A DNA stretch of 64,000 bases from Caenorhabditis elegans. Its lineage: Eukaryota > Nematoda > Chromadorea > Rhabditida > Rhabditidae. The stretch covers positions 20,833,501 through 20,897,500 of the forward strand of contig NC_003283.11 of assembly GCF_000002985.6 (NCBI RefSeq), given 5' to 3'. Below, piece by piece: positions 45,800 to 59,100 of the stretch; the first letter of the stretch is position 1, and the number at the start of each line of letters is the position of its first letter. The position numbers and the translations under genes were made by a program. The notes below the pieces were generated by a model that was not told the origin of the DNA, searched no databases, and saw only the letters and a program-made list of their open reading frames with translations.

Positions 45800-46260
45800 T
45801 TGACGTCGAGCATTTCTTTTCTACTCGTAAAACTTTTTTATTTTCCTTCACTTTATTCCCATTCCCAATGTCTGTATGTGTATCCGTTTGTCTCCATTTC
45901 TTTTCGTTCTCTCTCTCTTTTTTTCTCAATTGCTTCTCTTGTTCACTGCTGCTCCCCCTTTTTACATCCCTACCCCATATTGGTTATATCCATGTTTTCT
46001 GCGTCTCCAACCTATTTCAATTTTTTTTACTCTTCATCTCTGCATCTCTGCCTCTTAAATTCACAGTGGTCCCTCTAAAGAGTCCCTATAGGCGTTTCTC
46101 TCCTTCTAGCAGCACCCAACAGCTCTTCCAACGACAGCTCCCCGAAGAACCATTGAAGAGTTTAGACACCGCCTCTTTTATTCGTATTCTTATTCGTTTG
46201 TTTTTTCTTCATTCTTTCTTCATTGACTAGAAGAATCTTCATCGTGAAACTTTTCCAAAA
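45800..46260 (+). promoter_or_regulatory. CT-rich tract upstream of unc-80
   Basis: About 450 bp are strongly pyrimidine-rich on the plus strand (TCTCTCTCTTTTTTTCTC, CTGCTGCTCCCCC, and so on). Such tracts are frequent near C. elegans promoters and 5' UTRs. Assignment to unc-80 is positional only. Confidence 0.3.
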
Positions 46261-46534
46261 TCCGCATAGTCGCTTTTCTAATATTCAATTCAAATCAGCA
46301 ATGTGATGGTTATATTTTTTGAAAACAGTGGATCTGTCCGAAAATTATAAAGAATGCATGTTCGATACTTACAGCACGAACACACAGGCACTGTCCAACT
46401 TCTTCTTATGCCTCTTTCTACGGCGGCTTCATTTAAGAGTGCTAAATGGTATGTTTAAGTAGCAATACAAACAAAAAAAAACAGGCACCGGATCGCCCAA
46501 AATCCAGAAAAACAGGCGCTGAACATGTAGCTTA

Positions 46535-46730
46535 ATCCTGTTCGCCACGTGGTGCCAAAGTGCCCCATTTTGGTTTGATCTTCGAAAAATTCGGGAGAAG
46601 AGACGCAGACTTCTCAACTGATTTTGCATGGTTAAGAGTGTGCTGACGTCATATTTTCCGGGGAAAAAATTCCCTCATTTTTTGTAGATCAAACCGCAAA
46701 GAGACAGCCTGACACCACGTAGTTCGCCAG
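46535..46730. repeat. Palindromic element with CACGTGGTGCC ends
   Basis: CGCCACGTGGTGCCAAAGTGC and GGTTTGATCTTCG at the left are mirrored by GTAGATCAAACCGC and CAGCCTGACACCACGTAG. The same family lies at 54728-55205 and, more degenerate, in num-1. Confidence 0.6.
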
Positions 46731-47161
46731 GACTACTAACACAAAATTTTCAAAAAATGCCAAACTTTCGATGGCGTTGAGTTTTTAGATTTTTGAAAAT
46801 TTCCCCCATTGATGCTACTATGCCTTCAAAAGAAAACTTAGGCACTCAATAAAATGTTCAACATCATATTCCCAACTTCATAAATTCTTTTCCTAAAATT
46901 CCCATTAGACCGAAAATATCAAATTACAATTTTCCGTTGTCTTTAAATTTTATTCCCCACATAAAAAATGTTTGAGATACATTTTCTGTGATAATCTATC
47001 TCATTTAGACCTTTTTGACAAAAGTTGTCAAAAAAGGCACATTCAATAAACGTTTATAATGTATGCAAAAATGTGGCTACGGCACCACATTTTTTGCATA
47101 CATTTAACTTTTGGTTGCGATCGAAAAATGTGAAGCAACATCATAAAAAAATAATTTCTAG

Positions 47162-50100
47162 GACCGAAGAGGAGGGAGAAGAAGAATGTGATTCAGTGCC
47201 ATTGCCGATTCAAACCTTTCTCTGGAGACAAACAAAGTAAGCTAATTCGAATTTGTGGATAAAAATTATAAGTTTCAGTCCTTTTCTTGGCGATAAAATA
47301 GGAAAGCTCCATGAAGCATCTTGTGTGGTACGTTTTTTTTGCATATTTTTTCCAAACAAAAACGGTAGTCTTATAAAAATTTATATAATCCCATTTACCA
47401 CGGCGTTAAAACTCTGCTCCGTAGTCCCATCAAATGCGTCCCTGGGGCAATATTTTAAGCTTTATGTTTTTGCACCAATTCCTCTAAGTCACTACCAAAC
47501 CCACAACACAAGTGGGCTCTCTACCCCGCCCACTCTGCATCTCATGGCTTTATATGTGCCTACTTGACGCGAGTGTATGGACTCTGAACACGCTGAAGTG
47601 TAACCAGAAATCATGTCAAGCGGAAATTATTGACTGGAAATCCGGGATATTGCAACCTCAAGTGGTTTTATAGAAAAAAGAAAAACACAAAAATTTTGGA
47701 TTTAAAACATTTCAGAGATTTCACCAGTAATTAATTGCAGACATTTGAACGTGTTGTTGTCCAAAATATTCTTCATGGATTGTCTCCTTCACTGAGTAAT
47801 GCACTTGCCAGTGTATCTAGATGGAAATTAGTTCGAGCCGCGTTACCGCACGTTATACAGGTAAGCTATAGAAAAAGTTATTTTTTAAAAAAATGCATTG
47901 TTTAGTGTTGCGGATCGTTGCTTTTAGCAAACGTTGGTGAAAAGAAGCTCCCAACCTCCCTCCAAAAAATTCTGTATATATTGCACTGGATGTTAATTGA
48001 TTCATCGTCTGAATGCATAGAAAATGCAAGTACCAAGGTATGTTAAGAAAATCTAGGGCTTCCATGTGGGCGCCGGTAAGGCGCCTTCGCCGACCGGTAA
48101 GTCGCCTCAAACAGACTCTCGCCTCCACTAATGCTACAACGTATCCACATGTATAGTGCGGCGCGTAACCCCAAACGTGTCGGCCGCTTTCAAATCACCA
48201 CCTTCACTGCAACTTTTTTCGAACGAGGGCCGAGAAAAAATGCGAAAAATCGGTGTTTGCACACAATACACCGCATTTTACGACATTTTGTACTTGCTTT
48301 GTTTTCTTGTGTTTTTCACCGATTTTTCCGTTTTTTCTTATTAAAACTGATAAATAAATATTTTTGTTAATGCTAAAATAATTTCCAGATGAAAAAATTG
48401 TGAATTCAGTCGGCAAGTAGCGGTAAAATTGGTCAATGTAATATGATGGATTACGGGAATAAAAAACCCAAACTTTTTCCCAAACATGACACATATGCTG
48501 TTTAGATGCTAAAAGTACCTGATTATCATAACGAGACCGCTGAAAAAGTTTTGAGATTTTCAAAATTCAACTTTTTTTGTGAAAAAGTCGAGATTTTGGC
48601 ACAAAATGTTGAATTATGAAAATCTCAAAACTTTTTTAGCGGTCTCGTTATGAAAATCAGGTACTTTTAGCATCTAAACAGCATATGTATCATGTTTGGG
48701 AAAAAGTTTGGGTTTTTTATTCCCGTAATCCATCATATTACATTGACCACTTTTACCGCTACTTGCCGACTGAATTCACAATTTTTTCACTTGGAAATTG
48801 TTTTAGCATCTGCAAAAAATATTTATTTATAAGTTTTGATAAGAAAAAACGGATAAAATCGGTGAAAAACGAAAGAAAACACGCAGAAAACAAAGCAAGA
48901 TAAATGACCGCTGAAAATTGTCGGGGACTCGGCCATGGCCTAGAAACCTTTTTTCCTCGTCCCTCGTTCGAAAAAAGTTGCAGTGACATTTCGCACTACG
49001 TTGCGCAAAACAGCGTTGAACAATTATAGTGTGCGGCAACCGGCAACCGAGTTTTATTTTTTGGAATCGGCAACTTCGGCAATTGCCGGTTGCCGAATAT
49101 TTTGGAGTTCGGCAACTTTGGCAATTGCCGGTATCCGAAAATCCCGGTTGCCGCACAGCCCTGGTGTGCAGCCGTAAATCCACACTACGTAAACACCGGA
49201 GTTTACGGCAAATTGCACAACGCTGCGCCGCTCTCACATGAAGGCCTCAGAAAAATCCCATTATTCCACTTTGTCGGAATAGGTGTGCATGAAAATTTAC
49301 GTTTTCAGGATGATCGATCTGTTTGTCAGTCAAGAACTCAAGGCCTTTTTAACATCTCCTCAATTCAATTGTTTATCTACCTGATCGCACCGCTAGCCGA
49401 TGTGATATCAGAAGAAGAAGTAGTGGATAACATTCGTCTTGAATCGGGACTAAAAGTTTGGCAAGCAATTTGGCAATTCCGCCAACCTGATGTTTGGTGT
49501 TTTTCGGCTCCTGTGAAACAGAGACGAGATGAACTACCTCAGATCACATTTGCTAGAAGGCAAAATCCGGCGCAATTAGACACGCAGGGAATATATTTGG
49601 GAAAAGATGAAAATACAGTAAGAAGGCCAAGTATAGTACCACCACCGAAACCTCCACGAACTGATGTTACTGTTTTGAATGAGAAGCGAAAGTTAGAAGA
49701 GGAGAAGATGAAAATGAAAGAAGACTATGTTGCAATTGAAATTGAAGCTCCTTCACTAAAACCGAATGATTTATTGATTGATATGTCACAAGGTGTTCGA
49801 AACAAGGAATTTGAGCGAACAAGTTCAATTGTCAGAAGCGTCAGCGAATACAAGACAAATCTTTGTGGTCAAAAAGAAAAACTTGCAACAGTATCAAAAA
49901 GCCGAACAAGTGACGCATTTGATTCGAGTCCAAGTAAGTGTGGAGCAGTAGCGTTTCAGAATGACTTTGCATTAAAGGTGGAGTGGCGGCAGTGGGGAAA
50001 ATCTTAGAAGTTACTCCTATGGCGTCAAAATGACCGAATATCATGCTAAAACTTCTCAAACATTTTATGAATTTTTTAAAATTTACTGTCGAAAAGTGCC

Positions 50101-53100
50101 AATTACTCAGTTTAGCCACTCATAATTTTGGAAGTCTACCAAAAAATTTATTTTTCCTACATTTTCTATAATTTAATTTAATTTTTGTTATTTGTACTGC
50201 ATTTCCTCAAAAGCTCATGTTTTTCAAAATTTTGGCAATTAAAAAAAAATTTTATCCGGAAATTATGAAAAATCGACAATTTTTTGGAGTGTTTTATTAT
50301 AAAATTTGATCGTTTTGGATCGTTAAGTGTCTAAAAATTCCCACTGGCGTTACTCCACTTTTACTAAACTTGAAATTACCACAGAAAATAATTTTTGAAG
50401 CAACTTTTGAAAAAAAAACCTGAAAAATGTTGTATCTAACGCTAATCTTCTATTTTTAACTAATCCGTGTCGGATCAAAAATTATTTTTATGTGATAAAT
50501 TTTTAAATTTTTTTGTTAGCCTATACCTCGTCTTCATGATTTTTAGGCTCATTTACAGTCGTTAGGCCACTAACAACATTTGTAAGATTGGTTGTCTGTT
50601 AACTCCGGTATTTAAGATCACGTTGAGTTAATCAAAGTACAAAAAAAAATCTAGACCTACGTCCAAATATCAAAATTTTTCCATTGAACATGTAGATTGA
50701 ATATGTATTTTTAACGTAGTTTTTTTTTGTAGAATCATCATTGTGTTTTCAGCATCCGACTCATCCGCGAATATGCTGGAAGAAGTAGAAGGAATCAAAT
50801 TTTCCGAAAATGAAAATTGTTCCTTATCTGCAGTATTTTTTAGTTCCGATCAGGCACCCCTGGTTAATTTATCTGACATATGCAGTGGTTTTTCGATTGA
50901 AGAACCACATGACTCAACACAATCTTCAGTGGAGGTCCCTCAACACCCAGTTTTGGAATCTTCCATGTTCCTATCAACGACCTCGTCTGCATCGGACGTA
51001 CCTCCATTTGTGTTAACTAGAGGTATAGCATGCTTACATATTCTAAAGTAAATTCATAAACGCAAAGAGACTACTTCAATTCATTCTAGAAATACGATTT
51101 TCAGCGTCTACTGCAGAAGACACTACTTCTTCATGTTCTCAGCAAACAGTAATACCACTTGCCATGCCAGTGACAACCGAAACAACAACATTACCGGTTA
51201 CTCTCCCAAAATCAGCTCTCACAAAAACAACGAATGAAAACAGAAGAACAGATCATCAGAGGAGTTAGTTGTGGCGGGGTTATTCATGTAATATAGAAAA
51301 TGAAAAACATGTATTTTTATACATTTTCCCGCTATTCGTGCGTGTCGGAAACTGTTAAAAAAACGCATCCAATACTTGCATTTTTCGACGTTTTCGACAT
51401 TTTTTCTGCATTTTTCGACATAGCCCACTTCATAAGTTGATGCACCTTTCCGCGGGGACACATTTCTCTGCGCTTTCGCCTTCAGCATGTGAAGTGGTCT
51501 GTTGACCGATATTGAAAAATGCAGGAAAAATGTCGAAAAATGTTGAAAAATGCAAATAATCGATGCTTTTTTTACATTTTGGCACTCATGAATAGGTGGA
51601 AATGTATACAAATACAATTTTGTATTTTTCTACATCATATAAATAACCCCATAACTGTTTGTTATATTAATAATGCCATGTTTATTTCAGTGCCTTCTAC
51701 TCAAAAAAGCGTATCAGGAAGTACCGACGACGAGCTAGATGAAGGATCTTTTTCGGATCCCACAATAGCCTCTTATCTTGATGTTGCAGTGATCAGAGCA
51801 CTTCTTATTACTCATTGGCAGGAAAAGGGAGTTTACTGGGCATTGAGCTATATTCACAACCGATTAATAGAAATAAAAGCCTATATGATAATTCGAAAGA
51901 GTACACGGCAAAGAAGCAACTCATTGCCTAGTGGAGAACGAAAATTATCTGTCGCTCCAGAACAACTGACAAACCCTGTGTGGGATGATTTGAAAATTGA
52001 GAACAAACCAGAGGAAGGAAGATCTCACTTACATGTAGCATTCAACGACACAGAACGGAGAAAAAGCAGTGACAACTGTGAGTGAAAAACCTTCTTGGTG
52101 AGTTTAAATAAAAACGTTCAGGCCTTGCACCCCATCCTACTACAAATTCTCGACGAAGTTCACTTAATACGCTATCACGACGGGGTATAAACCGGTCAAA
52201 TCCATCTTTGAGCAACTCGGTAGAAGTACTTTCAATCAGAGATGACGCCGAAGATGATGTCTCCAACATTTCATCAAAATCAATAGAGAAAGAAAACACA
52301 AAATTGAATGCAGTGTTTTATCCTGAGGCTCTTGGTTCTACAAACTTTATTGAAAAAGATGGAAAAATATCAGCAACAGTCATTGTGCAGACAGTTAATC
52401 AAGTCATGGACAGATGCACCGGGGTACGACAATGCGAACTAGCCCTCAATATTGCTGATGTCCTACTTGGAACCCCATTAGAACAAACTGAAACATTTTT
52501 CGTGCAATTGAATATTATGGTTTTTAAGTTAGTTTCTCTAAATTGTCGCTCTGAACACGTATTTTTTCATTTACAGAATTTATTTATGTCTTGGATGCCC
52601 TCATGGATGCAACGAAGGAGTTAAAAGCCCTCATGGTGATTTTCTACGCGCAAAAGCCAAGGCGATATTAGCAGGACTAGAAAGAGTACAACCTGATAAG
52701 TTCAAAAACATATTAAACGACTATGTTGATAACTATGGAACTCAACAAGTTATTGATTTGCTTCATTCTATAACATCATTTTGTCGCTCCGAGTTAACAG
52801 GTTTTTGTTCAGTGTTGAAATTTGTAATCAATAAAAAATTTTTAGCCTTAGATGGTCGTCGAGCGTCAGAAAGTCGCGTTCCTTCTTACCGCAATACGTT
52901 CAACGAGAAAGATAAAGGAATTGAAGGAAGAATCATTAATGCCACTTATAAGACGCTCATAACCAAAATTTCGGTAATTTCTGCAGAGCTTTCTCTTCCT
53001 GAAAATATGGTGAGCATAAGTTTCTTATAGACCTGTTTTAAGTGACGAACTGAAGAATGAAAAAATAGCATGCAACTTTCAGAGTCTTCAACAAGATGTC

Positions 53101-56100
53101 CGATTGTTGGTTAATTTTGTACAAGAACATCATGGGAATCCGTTTCGAAGAGTGGGACTATCAGCTCTAAAAGATGCTACTTGTAAAAACCCAACTACCT
53201 CGTAAGTAATTTTAGCAAATTGTAGAATTTTAATTTTAATTTTTTATGTAGTAGCGCCAGTGGGGATTTTGTCTAAATACACTAATAGTAATTCAAAACA
53301 ACCGAATATCATAATAAAACACTCTAAAATTTTTTATTTTAATTTCCGGTCAAAGTTTTGGCACATTGCCAAAATTTTGAAAAATATGAGCTTTTTAGAA
53401 AATCCGAAGCAATGTCGCATTTTTCGACCTCTACAATGTTTTAATACAAATAATTAAGACAAAATTAAAGGGAAACAATTTTTTTGGTTCCAAAATTATA
53501 TATAAGTTGCAAAAACTGAGAAATTGTCACTTTTTGACAGTTAAAAAAAATTCAAAAATTGTTGAAAAGTTTTATTATGATATTCGGTCATTTTGGCACC
53601 TTAAGAGTAGTTTTTAACACTTTCCTCACTGGCGCTATTTCACCTTTAAATAAAAAAGTATTTATATTTTTAATTGTTGATAATAATTTATTTGATAATA
53701 CTATGTATGACTTTTAAATTGTGATTTGATTTCTCAAAACCATATTCTTCACTATCCGTAGAATTTCCCTATCTTCTACTACTTCCATCTCTTGCACAAT
53801 TGCACCGTCCGTTTCTACTCCCACATGCCCTCCGCAGGTTAAAACACCAAGGCGTCACAAAACGTCGGTGGTGAGAACTCAGTCGTCAAAATCGCCGAAA
53901 TCTGCAGTTCGTCTCATGATTCCACATATTTCTTTGACCAGAACAGAGTAATTTTGAACAAAATCACTTTTTTAAAAATTGAAATTGAATCGAAGACTAC
54001 CTGCACGAAATCCCAAAAAACCAGAACTTTCCTATTTTGCAAGGTTTCTTTCAGCATGTAAAACGTTTTTGCACTTCTTCCACCCCACTGCTCAGTTACC
54101 ACTTCATCTCATTTTTAGTTTATGAAAGAAATATTTTCCTAAAATATGTCTTTCAAATTCATTAAAAATAGCATGTACCTGCAAAATTTGTCTTTGAGTA
54201 ACACACGGCGATTGTTCATTTTCATCTTTCTAGAGACTTCCACACAAAAGAAGATCAAACAGGTGGTTCGCCGGGTGCTCAATCCCAAAAGCAGAGTAAC
54301 GATCAGGCATCACTCAGAAGAGGCTTATTCAAAAAGAAAAATGAGAAATCTGGTGGAACCACAACTGGAAATGATGATTCAGAAGGAGACTCCTCACCCT
54401 CCACACCAAGAACCGTGTCATCTATGGATGATGGGGTATCCCCATTAGCGAGTACATCGTATTATAAGAAAAAAAGTGCCCCAAAACTTCATTTTGCATT
54501 TGGTCTGTTGAAAAGTGTGAAACCAGACATGGATGAAGAAATTTCGGATAATGAAAATGAAGAAGGAACATCCAATGAGGAAGCAGGGCTTCCGCAAAGA
54601 AGGCCACTACGACAGAGTTCCAAACAAGTTAAAGCAAGATTACCAATAGATTGTGAGTGAGGTTGTTAAAAGAATTGCTGAATTGTGTATAATTTGAATC
54701 ACAAGTTTCTTGATTACTATTATCCACGTGATGCCAGGCGGACCCATTAAAGTTCTATCTACAAAAAATGCGGGATTTTTTGCCCAAGAAAATGTGCCGT
54801 CAGCGTTTTCTTAACTATGCGAAATCTGTTGAGAACTCTGCGTCTCAACTCCCTCCTTTTTTGAAAATCTACGTAGATCTAACCGAAATGAAACTTTGAC
54901 ACCATGTGATTATCAAAAAAACTCAATCGCAAAATGTTCACATAACTTATGTATTTTTGGTCTACCTGGTTAACTGGTATTTTCCCGAAATCTTTTTATT
55001 TTCACAGAAAAAAGGAGTCTAGTATATCAGGCAGATCAAAAATAGATTTTGTGAAACGTTTGTTTTTTTTCCTAATAACACGTGCTGTCGGGCTGTCTTA
55101 TTACGGTTTGATCTACAAAAAATGCGGGAATCTTTTGCCCTAGAAAATGTGTCGTCAGAACGTTCTTAATCATGCGAAAAAACCGAAATTAGACATTTTG
55201 ACAACATGTGGATAATGAAAAACAAAATTATCGGCTTCTTCATAACAAGTGTCAGCATTTTTCGATTGAAATATTTTCAGCAAAGGGAGGTATGCGATTG
55301 TGGGGCACATACGTTCCACCGCCAAATTACATTGATGCGAAAGGAATATTCGATGGAGCACGTCGCTTTGCATTTCTACTGGAAACTGCCAGACCGGGAA
55401 CGTTTCCAGATGCTCCACTTATTGCTGCTATCATGCACCTTGTGAGTTACAGATGCGCAACAATTATTTTTAACTTTGGTTTTTATTTTTAAGAAATCTC
55501 CTGTATTGGCTCGAGCTTCTCTTCTTCTTGAATGTGCAAATTTAGTGTCCAGATGTAATCGTGGACAATGGCCCGAATGGATTCGATCATCTCATCACAG
55601 AACGTTCAGTCTTGGAGGAGCACTCGCAAATCGGGGAACACCTTCTGCAACAAGGAGAATGCATAGCTTACAAAGACAGGCTGGAAGATACTTTTATCAA
55701 TGGGGAGTTCAAATTGGAGAGCATATTTCAAAATTATTAGAATTGTCTGAAAACAAAAGCAAGAAAACTTTGCAAATGGAAGATACAATTGAAGACTTTT
55801 TCGATGATGGAATTGTAAATAACCAAAATGGAGAAAAGTGCCCGATTGCTTTACAGTTCATAGCAGTTCTACTTCTTCAAGAAATCACTGCATTCTTAAG
55901 AGAAACGTTCAAGACAATTCCACGTTCCAAAAATTCAAAACCGCAAACTGGGAACTCTGGTTGGGATAAGTTACTGAGCCACAGGCGATGGTCAATTTTA
56001 TCCAATACGTTTAATGCACAACAAACTGGAAGTGTTAACAGTATCACCGAAATTAATTCATCCATACACTGTAAGCCATTTATTTTATATTTTGCTATAT

Positions 56101-59100
56101 ATCGCATGTTTAAGTAAACGACAAAGAGCGTCGAATCAGTTTCTCTGCCACAGAGGAAGATTCACCACGTGGTTCAAAAGATGCAATCGATGAAATCAAC
56201 GCAGTGGATAAAAAAGGTGGGATAGCTAACTTTTCAGTTTCTGGCTTTTCAATTTTTGGCTTTTTATGCGAGATTTTTTTTGAAAACCCTTTGAAAAAAT
56301 GTTTTTGCGCTTGGTATTCAAAATTAGTAGCGCATTCAGGTTCCATACACATGCAAGTAGTTCGCCCCCCGTCCTTATCTGCCCGACTTTTTTCACGCCA
56401 GTCAACTCATGAAGAATCTGGAGGATCAGCACAAGGATCCACAAAATCAACCACTTATGTGCCGGAAACAGGTCCAAATTGCACTAAAAAGCACCGATAC
56501 TATGCACCGATATGACACTTCTACTCTCTTCAAATCTATCCACTTTTTTTATCTGTTTCATGAGTTTTGTGTAAATATGTCAACGTGGCTTTCTTTTTCA
56601 TGCACCCACGAGATCGAATGCGATGAATTGTGTTGGAACAAAAACTTTTTTAAGTTAGAAATTAGATGGAAAGTTCCACACATAAATTGTCCATTCCTCT
56701 CTTATCACATTGGTGGTTCAAGCAATATTTCTAAAGAACATCATTTTACAGGTCGGAGAATTGCAACGGGACGTCAACGCCTTTTAAAACGGGGATCGCC
56801 AATGGCAACTGGTACTCAACCGTCATTAGAATCTTCACATAAACGGAAATCGTTTCGAAACCGAAAACAGTCGAAACAGGCTCACCTGGAAGAAGAGGAA
56901 AAATCAGATGGAGGTGAGACTTTTTCTACGAAAAAAATTGCAAAGTTGTTTCCTTTTCATTTTTGAGAAGATACCTTACTCATGTTCAAAATTAACTTTA
57001 TTAGGAAGTCTTACTTCCCAACAGTCACCAATTGTTCAACGTATGCGTGCAGCAAGTATGCGCCAATCATCTAACTTTTTGGCGCTTTTTCATCATGCTA
57101 TTCCAGAGTTTTTAGATGGTAAAAATGAATAAAAATAGTCATGTGATCCCTTGTTAAAGTAACATCAGTAACTCAAATGTAATTTACCTATATTATATTA
57201 TATGTACACCCTTGCTCAAAAGTAATTCATATTAACATCCAGAACTTATTTACCTACTTCATTATCCTGTTGTCCTTAGATGCAATTGTGAAAAAAAATA
57301 GTTGAATTTTCCTGCACATTGATTATGACACTCAGCTAGCGTGCAGTTTATTACAATTAGTATATTTAATTGGTTTCAGCTGGAGCCACACATATTCTCT
57401 CAGCACGTGAATCGCTGAAACCAACAGATGATGGTCTTCAATCCCCTGTTGAATCAGTGCACCCAGTCATTATTCCGCATTCAAACCATGGAAGTGCCCA
57501 TAGTCAGCAACCAGTGGTTTTAAAATCTTCTATGGATGATGAAGAGCAACATATGTTATCGAATCTTCCGTGGATCAAAGTACTGATCAAATTTTCCAAC
57601 TCATTTGACTTAGAGTGCAATCATGTTGGTGTATGCAGTGCAAAGTGCTTTCAAAGAGTGCATCGGCAATGTTTTCGAATGATTGAATCACTTTCGACGT
57701 TATATGGAATGGAAAGGTAGAATTTATGAATCCTACTTAGTTTCATTCATTTTTATTTTCAGAAACGTTTCTACAAGGGCTGATAAACGGAATTTGTTGG
57801 CTGACAATTGGCAGGCAAAACAACAAGCTTTGAGAAAGGTTCGTTGAAATATTCAACTTATACAAAAACATTTAAAAAAGTAGAAAATGTACTGCGACAA
57901 AACAATATCATTATTTAGCAAACCGAAACAAATTCTGCACGAGCCGTAAGTTTTAACTGTAACTATATAATAAACTTGTTCACATTACCAACACAATACC
58001 TTGTAATCTTATTGTATGTTCCCACTTCTCAATCAGCAAGCTTAATACGACATTTTGTCGTTTTAATTAATTGCTTTTTTAAACTTCTCATATTTGTGAA
58101 TATGTTCTCACCACTAGTTTTTTTAAAACTTATTGATGATATTTTGAAAAAATCTCACCTTGAAGTTGACCTTAAAAAATAATATAGCAACTTATAGTTT
58201 TCTGATATTATTTTCAGAGCATTCATGCTAGACAATCCACGGCAGTTCCTCGACGAGAATCTGCAATGGTTGGACAACCGGAGTTTGCGAGCAAAGCCAT
58301 AAAAATGATGCTGATGGAGAAAATGCAACAGGAAAAAGAAAAAGAGAAAGAGAAAGAAAAGGAGGAGAAGGATGCACTGAAGAAACAGTCCGTAGAACAA
58401 GACCATAGTTCAACTGATACGGAAGAAGATGCACAATTACCAGAGAAGAACAAACCTATGCTCACTTATTTACGATCGTTAGTTCTCCAATTGGTACATT
58501 CCCCAATCTCATCGGTTTTGAAATGCTGCTTGTTGCTCAGTGTGGAACAGCATAAACAGATGATTGAAGTTTGCTGGAAGATGTTGATCCACGAAGATCC
58601 ACATGTCGTGGCTAGTGCTGCAAGCATGTTCATTGTAGCAAGTGTTAAGAAGTCCGAAGAATCCCTTCTCATTATCAAAACTGCACTAGATTCCCAGGAT
58701 CCACAAGTAAGAACCAGCGGGATTCAACGATTTTACACCCTTTGGAGAAATCGCTTTCACGCTTGGTTGAAAATGGAGGACGGAGCCCAGGCATCATTCA
58801 AAGTGCCACCACCTGGAATAGACTTCACACTACCGTCTCCTGCTATAGGTCAATCTCAATTGCCCGTTGTTGACCCTCCTTGGATGCCACACTTGAAAAC
58901 TAAAATTGAGGAGCTTAGCCTCAAGGAGGAAGAACATGCTACTTCACAAACAATAATGACAATGACGCGAACAAGACGAAAACAAAAACAGGAAATGGTA
59001 AAAAGAGCTGTTAGGGAGGCAGAAGAACGACAGAGTGAACAACGGCAACTGTTCCGACTGAGAAGTTCGGCAATAGTTAGTTTGGCAGCTTACGAGCCAG

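Larger units (their letters stand above)
34921..47161. other. About 12 kb without a recognised gene, upstream of unc-80
   Basis: I read this stretch for coding exons with consensus splice sites and found none that I can support. It holds AT-rich DNA, several inverted repeats listed separately, a CA tract, a miRNA-sized hairpin (43041-43126), a tRNA-like segment (45040-45165) and CT-rich tracts (43270-43450 and 45800-46260). The unidentified first coding exon and promoter of unc-80 probably lie here, and long upstream DNA is common for neuronal genes. Confidence 0.45.

Noticed and set aside
45868..46230. 120-codon open frame rich in Ser, Phe and Leu
   Set aside because: It is a by-product of the CT-rich tract, and overlapping frames show the same composition.
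48204..49237. Several open frames of 60-136 codons on both strands
   Set aside because: They lie in the two arms of the unc-80 intronic foldback, so each appears twice in inverted form. They have no domain or splice logic.
49090..49308. Upstream extension of the large frame that reaches into the exon at 49309
   Set aside because: It crosses a MITE and a clear TTTTCAG acceptor at 49308. The coding similarity to UNC-80 begins only after that acceptor.
58228..58465. Minus-strand frames rich in Phe and Ser
   Set aside because: They are the complement of the Lys/Glu-rich stretch of the unc-80 exon 58218-59133.
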